From contig CP060294.1 in NCBI GenBank assembly GCA_014302835.1, positions 868,001 through 932,000 on the forward strand: a stretch of 64,000 nt of DNA. Direction: 5' to 3'. The DNA comes from Pedobacter sp. PAMC26386 (lineage in GTDB: Bacteria > Bacteroidota > Bacteroidia > Sphingobacteriales > Sphingobacteriaceae). Within the stretch, counting starts at the first letter, position 1, and the number at the start of each line of letters is the position of its first letter. Below, in pieces: positions 35,240 through 44,415 of the stretch. The notes under the pieces were generated by a model. It did no database searches. It was not told the DNA's origin and saw only the letters and a list, made by a program, of their open reading frames with translations. The translations under genes were made by a program, and so were the position numbers.

Positions 35240-36754
35240 ATGCGTAATTATTCAAAATATATAATTGTCGGGATGTTTTTTATCAGTTTGTCTATATCAG
35301 GCTGTAAAAAAAGTTTCCTGGATCAGACTCCAGAAGCTTCTCTTCCGGGAGTTAATTTTTACAGAACTGAAGCAGATATTAAACAGGCTGTCAGCGGTGC
35401 TTATTCTTCTATAAGTGATATGGGAAGAGTAAGTTATTGGTTGTTTGGAGAGATGAGGTCAGATAATACGACCAATCAATACAATCCATCAGACAGAGGA
35501 TTTGAGCAACGTGAATTTATTGATCAGTTCCTGGTGGGTGCAACTGCAGAGCCATTGCAGCTGTATTGGCAGCAAAATTATACGGGTATTTTGCGTTGCA
35601 ATGAGATTCTGATTAGAATAGATGAGGTACCGATGTCGGCCGAACTCAAAAATCAGTATAAAGGGGAAGCTTTGTTTTTAAGAGCTTTTCATTACTTTAA
35701 TCTCGTTAGACAGTTTGGAGGAGTACCTTTAAGGCTTACTCCAAGCCAGTCTCCGGCCGATGCCCGCTCCAAAGGAAGGGCTGCCCCTGAGGAGGTATAT
35801 GCCCAAGTTATTATTGATTTAAATACAGCTGCTCAGAATCTGCCAGCAAAGTATAGCAGTGCGGAGATTGGGAGGGCCACACAAGGGGCAGCCCTTTCAT
35901 TATTGGCAAAAGTTTATATGACTCAGAAAAAATTTAATGAAGCCCTGACTGTACTGAGAAAAGTACAGAGCCTGGGTTACAGTCTTGTATCTGTTTATGG
36001 TGATATATTTCTTCCTTCAAATAAAAACAACAGCGAATCCGTTTTTGAAATCCAATATCTGGGTTCACAACCAGGATTGTCCAGCAATTTTTTGTATCAG
36101 TTTGCCCCATGGAGTTCTGGTAGTATTGTAACTGGGGACCCTGGAACGACACTCGGTGGTGGTAACGGATGGAACATTCCTACGCAGGATATGATCGATG
36201 CTTATGAAGCTGGAGATTTGAGAAAAGATGCTTCATTAGCAGAAGGTTATACCGATATTACAGGTGAATTCGTGAAAATTCCTTATGTTAAAAAGTATAA
36301 TCATGGGATAATTGAAAGAGGGCGTACAAATGATAATTTTCCTGTAATCAGGTATGCAGATGTGCTGCTGATGATTGCCGAATGTTTAAACGAACAGGGA
36401 TTTATTGCCGGAGGGGAACCTTTTGTATTGTTAAACCAGATTCGTACCCGTGCAGGTTTACCTGTGAAAACACCTGGAAATGCTATTGCTGCTTTAAGTG
36501 TAGATAATCAACAAGCTTTCAGAGATGCTATTTTACAGGAAAGAAGGGTGGAACTGGCTTTTGAAAATCACCGTTGGTATGATCTGGTACGTTCAGGTAA
36601 AGCGGTTGCAGTGATGACCGCGCATGGGCAATATGAAATTGCACATAAAACAACTATCCCAGCTGGTTCTTATCTGCTGAATACAAATAAACTATTACTA
36701 CCTATCCCTCAAAAGGATGTGAATCTGGATAATCTGACTCAAAACCCTCAATAA
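35240..36754 (+). CDS. SusD/RagB family nutrient-binding lipoprotein of the rhamnoside locus
   Basis: The 504-residue protein carries a lipobox with Cys22 (S-I-S-G-C-K-K), the SusD N-terminal pattern F-L-D-Q-T-P-E-A-S-L-P and A-V-S-G-A-Y, TPR-like helices (K-G-E-A-L-F-L-R-A-F-H-Y-F-N-L-V-R) and C-terminal P-V-I-R-Y-A-D-V-L-L-M-I-A-E-C-L-N, I-L-Q-E-R-R-V-E-L-A-F-E-N-H-R-W-Y-D-L-V-R. It starts 10 bases after the interrupted susC and 6 bases before the second rhamnosidase, so all three form one operon. It probably binds rhamnose-containing oligosaccharides. It appears intact even though its partner is interrupted. Confidence 0.93.
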   Translation: MRNYSKYIIVGMFFISLSISGCKKSFLDQTPEASLPGVNFYRTEADIKQAVSGAYSSISDMGRVSYWLFGEMRSDNTTNQYNPSDRGFEQREFIDQFLVGATAEPLQLYWQQNYTGILRCNEILIRIDEVPMSAELKNQYKGEALFLRAFHYFNLVRQFGGVPLRLTPSQSPADARSKGRAAPEEVYAQVIIDLNTAAQNLPAKYSSAEIGRATQGAALSLLAKVYMTQKKFNEALTVLRKVQSLGYSLVSVYGDIFLPSNKNNSESVFEIQYLGSQPGLSSNFLYQFAPWSSGSIVTGDPGTTLGGGNGWNIPTQDMIDAYEAGDLRKDASLAEGYTDITGEFVKIPYVKKYNHGIIERGRTNDNFPVIRYADVLLMIAECLNEQGFIAGGEPFVLLNQIRTRAGLPVKTPGNAIAALSVDNQQAFRDAILQERRVELAFENHRWYDLVRSGKAVAVMTAHGQYEIAHKTTIPAGSYLLNTNKLLLPIPQKDVNLDNLTQNPQ

Positions 36755-36760
36755 ATATTT

Positions 36761-39496
36761 ATGAAAAATTACTATTTAGGAATTGCATTAAGTTGCACAT
36801 TGTTTAACCTATCTGCTGTGGCTCAACAACTTCAGGTCAAAGATCTGAAAACTGAATACCGAAAAAATCCGATGGGTATTGAAGCTGCAGCACCACGTTT
36901 AAGCTGGAAGATTAGTTCGTCGCTGCGGAATGTCAGACAAAGTAGCTATCATGTAAGAGTAGGGACAGATTCAGTTGATTTATTAGCTGGCAAAGCGACC
37001 GAATGGGATAGTGGAGATAAGAAAAGCGAGGTTTCTGTGTTCTTACCTTATGCAGGGACTGCGTTAAGATCTGATACGCGTTATTACTGGCAGGTTAAAA
37101 TATCGGATAATCATGGAAATGAATCTGAATGGAGTGCCGTTAACTCCTGGCATACAGGGTTACTCAAAACTACTGATTGGTCAGCTCAATGGATCACCAG
37201 TGCGTTGAGTGATACTTTAGCTGGCCCAAGCCCTGTTTTTAGAAAAGTATTTTCTACTGATGGGAAGATAAAATCTGCAGTACTTTATATTTCTGCGCAT
37301 GGTTTATATGAAGCACAGCTTAATGGAAAACGCATAGGAAGCGATCATCTCGCACCTGGATGGACAAGTTATCATCAGCGATTATTGTATCAAAGTTATG
37401 AAGTGACAAAGCTGTTGAAGGATGGGAAAAATGCAATTGGATTTACGTTAGGTGATGGGTGGTACAGCGGCCAGATGGGATTTGAGGGTAAACGAGGTTA
37501 TTATGGGAAGCAGTTGAGCGGTTTAGTACAATTACAGATTGAATATGCTGATGGGACAAAAAAGATAATTAATAGTGATGGCAGCTGGAAATTTGCCACA
37601 GGAGCTATCCGTTACTCAGATCTTTATAATGGAGAGATTTATGATGCAAGATTTGAAAAGCCAGATTGGGCAACAGTAAATTATAACGATTCGGGCTGGA
37701 AAGCTGTACAGGTAGTTGAGGCGGGTAAGGAAAGACTGGAAAGTAGCATTAGTCCGCTTGCCCGTAAGCATGAACAATTTAAGGTGATTAAAATAATTAA
37801 AACGCCAAAAGGTGAAACTGTTCTTGATTTTGGTCAGAATCTGGTAGGGTGGGTTGCATTTGAACTGAGCGGTAAACCGGGCTCCTCTATTCAACTTGAA
37901 CATGGTGAAGTACTGGATAAAGCGGGTAATTTTTATGATGCGAATCTGAGGAAAGCTAAGCAGCATGTAAAATATATTTTTAAGGGAAAGGGGGTAGAAA
38001 GTTATGAGCCTCATTTTACTTATCAGGGGTTTCGTTATGTGAAAGTTACAGGATATACAGGCAAGCTTGATCCTGCAGCTTTTAAGGGGATAGCCGTTTA
38101 TTCTGATATGGACCAGACTGGTACATTTACGACCTCTAACCCCTTGTTAAATCAGTTGCAGCATAATATTCAATGGGGGCAAAAAGGCAATTTTATGGAT
38201 GTACCCACAGATTGCCCGCAACGTGACGAAAGGTTAGGCTGGACGGGAGATGCACAAGTGTTCTTTCGTACGGCGGCTTTTAACATGGATGTAGCACCTT
38301 TTTTTACAAAATGGATGAAAGATGTTGCTTTAGATCAGCTGCCAGATGGCAGTGTCCCATTCGTCATCCCGAATGTACTCGGTGAATCGGCGGCAGGTTC
38401 AACCGGCTGGGGTGATGTGGCGACGATTATTCCATGGAATATGTATCTGGCTTATGGGGATAAAGAGATTTTGGCGACCCAATATCCTAGTATGAAATCC
38501 TGGGTTGATTATATGAATGGCAAGAGCCAGAACAATCTTTGGAATACAGGTTTTCATTTTGGTGACTGGCTGTTTTATCGTCCGGATGACGATAATGACG
38601 GGCGTTCTGCAATCACAGATAAATCCCTGATAGCACAAGCATTTTATGCGCACTCTACTCAATTGCTGATTAATACGGCAAGGGTTCTGGGGAAAAAGGC
38701 AGACGAAGATAAATATGTCACATTGCTGGACCAAATTAAGAAAGTATTCCTGAAGGAATATATTACGCCTAATGGCCGGTTAATTTCTGGTTCGCAGACG
38801 GCCTATGTGCTCGCTTTAAATTTTGATATGCTGCCTGAAAACTTAAGACAACAGGCAGTAGATTTCCTGGTGAAAAATATAGAGAGCTATGGCAATCATT
38901 TAACTACCGGTTTTTTAGGAACACCTTATCTGTGCCATGTTCTGAGTCGCTTTGGCCGCACTGATGTTGCTTATAGATTGCTTTTACAAGAAACTTATCC
39001 TTCCTGGTTGTACCCGGTAAAAATGGGAGCAACAACAATCTGGGAACGTTGGGATGGAATTAAACCGGATGGCAGCTTTCAAACTACAGGGATGAATTCG
39101 TTTAATCATTATGCCTATGGTGCTATTGGTGACTGGATGTACAGAATAATGGCAGGTCTGGATACGGATGGGGCTGAACCTGGATATAAAAAGATAATTA
39201 TCTCTCCACAACCAGGTGGAAAAATCACACACGCAGCTGCTCAGCTTGAAACTTTGTACGGATTAACGGTAAGCAGCTGGGAAATAGAAAACGGAATTTT
39301 TAAATTGGCGGTTGTTATTCCACCCAATACATCTGCTTTAATTAGGTTACCTGGTGCGGCAGCGACGAAAGTGACTGAGAATAGGAATAGCTTAAAAGAA
39401 GTCATAGGGTTAAGCAAGATCTCAGATCAGGGGAACGATATAGTAATAAATGCTGGTTCAGGGGCTTATCGATTTGAATACGCTTTAAAATACTGA
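36761..39496 (+). CDS. Alpha-L-rhamnosidase, glycoside hydrolase family 78
   Basis: The 911-residue protein has a signal peptide (S-A-V-A|Q, about residue 21) and the complete GH78 architecture: N-terminal sandwich with P-R-L-S-W-K-I, the Y-I-S-A-H-G-L-Y-E-A-Q-L-N-G-K-R domain, V-L-D-F-G-Q-N-L-V-G-W-V, then the catalytic barrel with D-C-P-Q-R-D-E-R-L-G-W-T-G-D-A-Q (general acid Glu) and G-A-T-T-I-W-E-R-W (base Glu), and a C-terminal sandwich. It matches classical bacterial rhamnosidases more closely than the enzyme at 29242, so the two may prefer different linkages. Signal plus susCD context suggests action at the cell surface or in the periplasm. Confidence 0.95.
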   Translation: MKNYYLGIALSCTLFNLSAVAQQLQVKDLKTEYRKNPMGIEAAAPRLSWKISSSLRNVRQSSYHVRVGTDSVDLLAGKATEWDSGDKKSEVSVFLPYAGTALRSDTRYYWQVKISDNHGNESEWSAVNSWHTGLLKTTDWSAQWITSALSDTLAGPSPVFRKVFSTDGKIKSAVLYISAHGLYEAQLNGKRIGSDHLAPGWTSYHQRLLYQSYEVTKLLKDGKNAIGFTLGDGWYSGQMGFEGKRGYYGKQLSGLVQLQIEYADGTKKIINSDGSWKFATGAIRYSDLYNGEIYDARFEKPDWATVNYNDSGWKAVQVVEAGKERLESSISPLARKHEQFKVIKIIKTPKGETVLDFGQNLVGWVAFELSGKPGSSIQLEHGEVLDKAGNFYDANLRKAKQHVKYIFKGKGVESYEPHFTYQGFRYVKVTGYTGKLDPAAFKGIAVYSDMDQTGTFTTSNPLLNQLQHNIQWGQKGNFMDVPTDCPQRDERLGWTGDAQVFFRTAAFNMDVAPFFTKWMKDVALDQLPDGSVPFVIPNVLGESAAGSTGWGDVATIIPWNMYLAYGDKEILATQYPSMKSWVDYMNGKSQNNLWNTGFHFGDWLFYRPDDDNDGRSAITDKSLIAQAFYAHSTQLLINTARVLGKKADEDKYVTLLDQIKKVFLKEYITPNGRLISGSQTAYVLALNFDMLPENLRQQAVDFLVKNIESYGNHLTTGFLGTPYLCHVLSRFGRTDVAYRLLLQETYPSWLYPVKMGATTIWERWDGIKPDGSFQTTGMNSFNHYAYGAIGDWMYRIMAGLDTDGAEPGYKKIIISPQPGGKITHAAAQLETLYGLTVSSWEIENGIFKLAVVIPPNTSALIRLPGAAATKVTENRNSLKEVIGLSKISDQGNDIVINAGSGAYRFEYALKY

Positions 39497-39557
39497 TATT
39501 GACGGGTCTAATGATTGATAATACTAAAAGGTTTTAATATTTATTTTTTTTAAGAGA

Positions 39558-40589
39558 ATGAAAACAGCCGATTTTTTGAAGTTTATACATGTAGATGAAT
39601 ATTCTGCTACCCCTAAATATTTGCAGTTAAGTGATTCTATTGTTGAAGCTATAGAAGACGGAATACTGAATAAAAATGATATTTTACCTTCTATTAACGA
39701 ATTGAGCAGTGTATTGGAAATATCGAGGGACACAGCAGAGAAAGGATATAAATATCTAAAGAAAATGGGGGTAGTATTATCTGTTCCCGGAAAAGGGTTT
39801 TATATTGGTAATACTGAATTCAAAAAGAAGATAAAAATATTTCTGTTATTTAATAAACTGTCTGTTCATAAAAAAATCATTTATGATTCCTTTGTCGCGG
39901 CATTGGGTGAAGATGCAGTGATCGATTTTTATATTTATAACAATGATTTTTCCATATTTAAGAAGCTGATTCTAAATAAGCGTACCGAATATTCTCATTA
40001 TGTTATTATTCCTCATTTTGTAGAAGGGGGGGAAGACGCGCACAAGATTATCAATACAATTCCAACAGAAAAATTAATACTTGTTGATAAAAAAGTACCA
40101 GGGGTGGTTGGTAACTATTCCGCAGTGTATGAGAACTTTGAAAAAGATATATACCGGGCATTAATTCAGGCAAAGGAGCAATTGGAGAAATACCATACTT
40201 TAAAATTGATATTTCCTCAAAAAAGCTATTTTCCAAATGAAATAATAGATGGGTTTAAAAGGTTTTGTCAGCAATATGCTTTCAATTATGTAATAGTGAG
40301 TGAGGTGGTTAATGAACCTATCTGCACTGGTGAAGCTTATATAAATCTGATGGAGGATGATCTTGTTGTATTGATCGAAAGAATTATTTCGATGAACTTA
40401 CAAATGGGTAAAGATGTGGGGGTAATTTCTTATAATGAAACGCCGCTAAAGAAGTTCTTATTAAATGGGATCACTACAATTTCAACCGATTTTAAGATGA
40501 TGGGAACTATTGCAGCAGAAATAATCAAAAGTCAGAACCACCAGGATCAGGAAGCTCCATTTTATCTTACGTTAAGACCTTCATTATAG
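39558..40589 (+). CDS. GntR-type regulator with periplasmic-binding-protein-like sensor, likely rhamnose regulator
   Basis: The 343-residue protein has a GntR winged helix at about residues 15-80 (P-K-Y-L-Q-L-S-D-S-I-V-E-A-I-E-D-G, L-P-S-I-N-E-L-S-S-V-L-E-I-S-R-D-T-A-E-K-G-Y-K-Y-L) and a LacI-type sensor domain from about residue 90 to the end (K-I-F-L-L-F-N-K-L-S-V-H-K-K-I-I-Y-D-S-F, I-P-T-E-K-L-I-L-V-D-K, V-G-V-I-S-Y-N-E-T-P-L-K). This sensor class binds sugars. Being last in the locus and next to two rhamnosidases, it is the best candidate for controlling rhaT-GH78 and susCD-GH78 units. The actual ligand could be rhamnose or a rhamnose oligomer. Confidence 0.85.
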   Translation: MKTADFLKFIHVDEYSATPKYLQLSDSIVEAIEDGILNKNDILPSINELSSVLEISRDTAEKGYKYLKKMGVVLSVPGKGFYIGNTEFKKKIKIFLLFNKLSVHKKIIYDSFVAALGEDAVIDFYIYNNDFSIFKKLILNKRTEYSHYVIIPHFVEGGEDAHKIINTIPTEKLILVDKKVPGVVGNYSAVYENFEKDIYRALIQAKEQLEKYHTLKLIFPQKSYFPNEIIDGFKRFCQQYAFNYVIVSEVVNEPICTGEAYINLMEDDLVVLIERIISMNLQMGKDVGVISYNETPLKKFLLNGITTISTDFKMMGTIAAEIIKSQNHQDQEAPFYLTLRPSL

Positions 40590-40594
40590 AGATT

Positions 40595-40631
40595 AATGGC
40601 TAATCAATAAAACATTTATTGATTAGCCATT
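40595..40631. terminator. Bidirectional terminator closing the rhamnose locus
   Basis: A perfect 17-base-pair stem AATGGCTAATCAATAAA / TTTATTGATTAGCCATT with loop ACA sits between the convergent GntR and Kelch genes. The outer bases are AT-rich on both strands. Confidence 0.85.
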
Positions 40632-40635
40632 GTTA

Positions 40636-41625
40636 TTATTTGTTAGGGGTGAATATCCATAGATCGTCGAAATGGCTTCCGTTTTTACCTGTAGTTACAT
40701 AACCTTTTCCATCTACTCCAAAACCAATTGCAGCTTCACGTGCTACTCCTGCAAAATCCTTGTGCTGTTCCCATAAATCTATTTTAGGATCGTACGCCCA
40801 GGTCGTTCCGGTTACTCCACTTGAAGTTCCTCCGGAAATATAAGCTTTCTGACCAATGGTAAAGGTTGCTGCAGACCTGCGTCTAAGGTCATAATGATAC
40901 TTTTTATTACTTTCAACTTTGTCATCTCTGAGTAGATCATTTAAACCTGACCAGGTATCATTTTTGGTATTATAACTCCAGAAATCGGGCAGATTTGCAC
41001 CGTTATTGCTACCTCCGCCTACATAAGTAATTTCTCCGATGGTAAAAGTAAAGGCATACGCTCTTTTTGAGCCTGGTAAACTGGTGACTTGGGTCCAGCT
41101 GTTTAACAGTGGGTCATAGCTGTAGAAATCTTTGAGATCACCATTGATTGAGGTTCCTGAGCCAACAAATCCTTTACCATTACCAGAAAATGCAATTGCC
41201 CCGTATCTTACTTCGCCAGGGAAATCTGCAATTTTTTTCCATGTTTTGGTTTCAGGTGTAAACTCATAAAAATCTTTTAGTGAATTTGTGCCATCTGTTC
41301 CCGTGCCTATATAACCCTTTCCGGCTACACTAAAACCTACTGCGTAATTTCTTCCTTCACCGGGGAAATCTGCACCAGCAATTCTAAACCAGTTGGTTAG
41401 TTTAGGATCATACATCCAGAGATCATTTAATCGTTTTTCTCCGTTGAACCCACCTGTGATGTAGATTTTTCCATCAATGATGAAGCTAGCTGCTGCGCTG
41501 CGGGGAGCTCCTTCAAAGTCTGACCCCTTTGCCCATTCGTCTGGACCATTATCTTTGTCTTTCTTGCAGCTTCCTAATAGTATGATGGCGATAACAAAGG
41601 AAATAGATACTAATCTTTTAATCAT
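40636..41625 (-). CDS. Kelch-repeat lipoprotein
   Basis: The 329-residue protein has a lipobox with Cys20 (L-L-G-S-C-K-K) and then six repeats of about 48 residues, each with a G-G or G-S/T-G pair, a tyrosine and a final W (for example I-Y-I-T-G-G-F-N-G-E-K-R-L-N-D-L-W-M-Y-D-P-K-L-T), the blades of a Kelch beta-propeller. Such propellers bind proteins or glycans and have no catalytic residues here. The gene follows the DUF4270 lipoprotein gene by 10 bases, so the two are one operon, opposite a two-component system. Both products are probably anchored in the outer membrane. Confidence 0.9.
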   Translation of the reverse strand: MIKRLVSISFVIAIILLGSCKKDKDNGPDEWAKGSDFEGAPRSAAASFIIDGKIYITGGFNGEKRLNDLWMYDPKLTNWFRIAGADFPGEGRNYAVGFSVAGKGYIGTGTDGTNSLKDFYEFTPETKTWKKIADFPGEVRYGAIAFSGNGKGFVGSGTSINGDLKDFYSYDPLLNSWTQVTSLPGSKRAYAFTFTIGEITYVGGGSNNGANLPDFWSYNTKNDTWSGLNDLLRDDKVESNKKYHYDLRRRSAATFTIGQKAYISGGTSSGVTGTTWAYDPKIDLWEQHKDFAGVAREAAIGFGVDGKGYVTTGKNGSHFDDLWIFTPNK

Positions 41626-41635
41626 GTTTTTTGTT

Positions 41636-42991
41636 TTAATATTTAGTGTATGTAATTACTAATTTGATAGATGGCGCTTTTTCGCTGGTTGACAGCAGTG
41701 CTCTGTTCACAGAACTTAAGAGCAGATCTTTTGGGCTGCTTAGCATTAAAGAAGTGTTTTTATAATTGCCTTTTTTTAATTCGCTGGCATACTGTGTGAG
41801 TAAAAATCGATATTTACCGGTAGAGCCTGCATCATTACCCGGTTCAAATGTGGCGATTTGATCCCCTTCTTTATAGTTGCCTTGCAGGATGTTTTTTGGC
41901 ACATTTGCTGAGTTTGCAATAAATAGGAGAAGTGATGGCGGTGCTTTGAAAACTGAATAATAAGTGGGCTTCGTTTCAATTAGCAGCTCTACTTTGTTAA
42001 CGACTTTTTTTGTTTCATTCAGAAAATGAACCAGGGTTGGAAATTGTAGCTTTGTGACTAAACCTGTGCCTGCCTGTACAAATAGTTGTTGATTAGTAAG
42101 GGTTGAACTGAGTTCTTTGTTGGTGTGATTCAGTGCCTTGAGTTTGGTCTGACTTCTGTCTGTATCAAAATGATTAAATTGATAATTTATAGATTTTGTA
42201 GAAAAAATAACTTTGTCTTTTTTTGCAAAACCTTCTGAATTAGTATAGTTATAGTTCACATACATCTTTACTGCTGCGGCCTGAAATCCAGTAATTGCAT
42301 TAGCTCTTGTCGTTTTGAAGACGATTCCTTTGAAATATTTAAGGAATTCTGCCTCGCTGGTAAAGCGGCTATCATTTTTAGCCATTAGGTCTAAAAATTC
42401 TTTTCCTAAGTTTTCATTCAGGGGAATAACTACACTATCGGGGCTTAAAGGTTTGACCATCAGGTCTAAATTTCCAAATGAGTTAGCTTCATGTTTGAAT
42501 GTACTCGTATTATAGAGTGTCTCGACGGTTGCATATAAGGGTACTTCCTCATTCTCTACAGGCCCTGGAATTTTACGTAGCACCATATCTGCTGTTAGTC
42601 GGTGAACGCTGAGGTTTTGCTGAGTTAATGTGTCTCCCGAATAGTATTTATTATATTTTAAAACAAGTGTGAAGGAGTTAAATGTGGCACCTTTTGGAAT
42701 AGAATTTGGTTTTAATGCAGGGGGAATCATTTGTAAATAAGAGGAGGCGAATAATTTCCCAAAGTTCTGATCGACTGTTTGTCCTAACAGAATTACTCCT
42801 GTATTTGAGGTGGGTAGTGAATCTAGTAAATAGGTTGAAGCTTTAACTTTTACAGTATCAACAGTTTCGACATAGAGTTCATCCTGGTTTTCAAGGCCAA
42901 TATTCTGACCTTTTTTACAGGAAGTCAGCAGTAAGGCAGTAGTGCAAAATGCCAGGCAGGTTAACCTGTAAAGAGTAGCAGTATTTCTCAT
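41636..42991 (-). CDS. DUF4270 lipoprotein
   Basis: The 451-residue protein has a lipobox with Cys25 (L-L-T-S-C-K-K) and the DUF4270 pattern: L-D-S-L-P-T-S-N-T-G-V-I-L-L-G-Q-T-V-D-Q-N-F-G-K-L-F-A-S-S-Y-L-Q, a T-F-N-S-F-T-L-V-L-K-Y jelly-roll region, Y-F-K-G-I-V-F-K-T and long C-terminal sheets ending S-I-K-L-V-I-T-Y-T-K. Members are secreted or surface lipoproteins of Bacteroidota with no known function. It is first in an operon with the Kelch protein and divergent from the histidine kinase gene at 43129. Confidence 0.87.
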   Translation of the reverse strand: MRNTATLYRLTCLAFCTTALLLTSCKKGQNIGLENQDELYVETVDTVKVKASTYLLDSLPTSNTGVILLGQTVDQNFGKLFASSYLQMIPPALKPNSIPKGATFNSFTLVLKYNKYYSGDTLTQQNLSVHRLTADMVLRKIPGPVENEEVPLYATVETLYNTSTFKHEANSFGNLDLMVKPLSPDSVVIPLNENLGKEFLDLMAKNDSRFTSEAEFLKYFKGIVFKTTRANAITGFQAAAVKMYVNYNYTNSEGFAKKDKVIFSTKSINYQFNHFDTDRSQTKLKALNHTNKELSSTLTNQQLFVQAGTGLVTKLQFPTLVHFLNETKKVVNKVELLIETKPTYYSVFKAPPSLLLFIANSANVPKNILQGNYKEGDQIATFEPGNDAGSTGKYRFLLTQYASELKKGNYKNTSLMLSSPKDLLLSSVNRALLSTSEKAPSIKLVITYTKY

Positions 42992-43095
42992 ATTTAACTA
43001 AAATTATTTGGTCAAATATGAGTTGGAATAGTGTTAATGAAGGTTACAATATGTTAAAAATAGTTAAGTGATAGTATTCCTTACCATATGAAAAT

Positions 43096-43103
43096 TACAT
43101 TTG
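43096..43103 (+). promoter_or_regulatory. -7 box TACATTTG before the two-component genes
   Basis: An exact TAnnTTTG lies 25 bases before the kinase ATG at 43129, in the 137-base divergent gap. I saw no matching box for the DUF4270 gene. Confidence 0.5.
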
Positions 43104-43128
43104 CTGACATGGATATAACGAAAAGAAG

Positions 43129-44415
43129 ATGACAAACCGTATAAAGTATATCTTAGGTTTGATGACTATATGCATCCTTGGTGTGATCGTCACTCAGGGC
43201 GTTTGGTTATACAAAGATTATCGTTATTACAGCGGACAGCCCTTGTTCTCAACAGATTTTGATGTGTTTCTGCCTACGCAGACTATGGCAATTCAAAAAG
43301 GAGCGAAATCTATTCTTGCCTTTTCTACAACGGTTAATCGTTCGGGTGTGGCGGGTGTAGCTTCGTCGAGCCCATTAGGAGCTACAACGCCCCGTGTATC
43401 AGCTATTTTGGCTTATCCTGTTGCTTTAGCTACTGCTGTTCTGCCCTTCAAAATTAAAGGTAAAGACAGTTTGATCAGGATATCGCCCAGAATTTCGAAT
43501 TCACTTTCAACTCCAGCCGATTTTGAATTAGATGGGCCTGGTGGAAATTACAAAGTTACAGAAAAGGGGAAGGCACAGGTTTTTCAAGCGGTACCCTATA
43601 GAGCACCTGTTCTCTATGTGCTGCAAAAAATGAAATGGCAATTTGGAGCTTCAATTTTATTGATCCTGTTTACCACTTCTTGTTTCATTTATATGCTGAT
43701 CACCATTTTTATGCAAAGAAAACTGTCAGCAGTTAAAAATGATATGATCAATAATATGACTCATGAGCTAAAAACCCCACTTTCCACTGTGTCTGTTGCC
43801 ATTGAAGCCATGAGAAACTATAAAATTCTGGAGGACAAGGAGAAGACTAATTTATATTTGAATGTTTCTAAAAATGAACTGGATCACCTTTCAAGGTTGA
43901 TAGAAATGATTCTGGAACTATCAGTTTTTGAGCATCATAAAATGATCCTGTTTAAAGAGCCTGTAAACATTAATCGGCTGATCAAAGGAATAGTTAAGAA
44001 ATATTCGCTGGTGGAAGAAACGGTAGATATACAGTTGTTTTTGGACGAGATTCCTGAACTGCTTACAGATCCGGTTCACCTTGGAAATGCGATAAGAAAT
44101 CTGATAGATAATGCGATCAAATATTCCTTGTGCAAACCACAGCTCATCATTACCAGCAGCATAACCAAAAAGGGTTGGGCTTTGACAGTAAGTGATAATG
44201 GGATTGGAATTCCTGAAATCTATCAGAAAAGTGTATTTGATCAGTTCTTCAGGGTCCCTGATAAGAGGTTGTTGACAGTTAAAGGGTTTGGCTTGGGATT
44301 ATCTTATGTGAAACAGGTCGTTGAGCAGCACAACGGGTCCATTTCGCTGTTGAGCAATGGAGACACCGGTAGTTTTTTTACCATTGTAATCCCTGTTAAA
44401 TCGTTGAAAGTATGA
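43129..44415 (+). CDS. Membrane sensor histidine kinase
   Basis: The 428-residue kinase has a first membrane segment at about residues 7-26, a periplasmic sensor to about residue 165, a second segment near 172-195, then the transmitter: N-N-M-T-H-E-L-K-T-P-L with His212, the N box L-G-N-A-I-R-N-L-I-D-N-A-I-K-Y, V-S-D-N-G-I-G-I and G-F-G-L-G-L-S-Y-V-K. It phosphorylates the response regulator whose start overlaps its stop by 4 bases. The periplasmic domain is small and rich in Ser, Ala and Thr with no recognised fold. The divergent DUF4270-Kelch operon is a plausible target. Confidence 0.92.
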   Translation: MTNRIKYILGLMTICILGVIVTQGVWLYKDYRYYSGQPLFSTDFDVFLPTQTMAIQKGAKSILAFSTTVNRSGVAGVASSSPLGATTPRVSAILAYPVALATAVLPFKIKGKDSLIRISPRISNSLSTPADFELDGPGGNYKVTEKGKAQVFQAVPYRAPVLYVLQKMKWQFGASILLILFTTSCFIYMLITIFMQRKLSAVKNDMINNMTHELKTPLSTVSVAIEAMRNYKILEDKEKTNLYLNVSKNELDHLSRLIEMILELSVFEHHKMILFKEPVNINRLIKGIVKKYSLVEETVDIQLFLDEIPELLTDPVHLGNAIRNLIDNAIKYSLCKPQLIITSSITKKGWALTVSDNGIGIPEIYQKSVFDQFFRVPDKRLLTVKGFGLGLSYVKQVVEQHNGSISLLSNGDTGSFFTIVIPVKSLKV

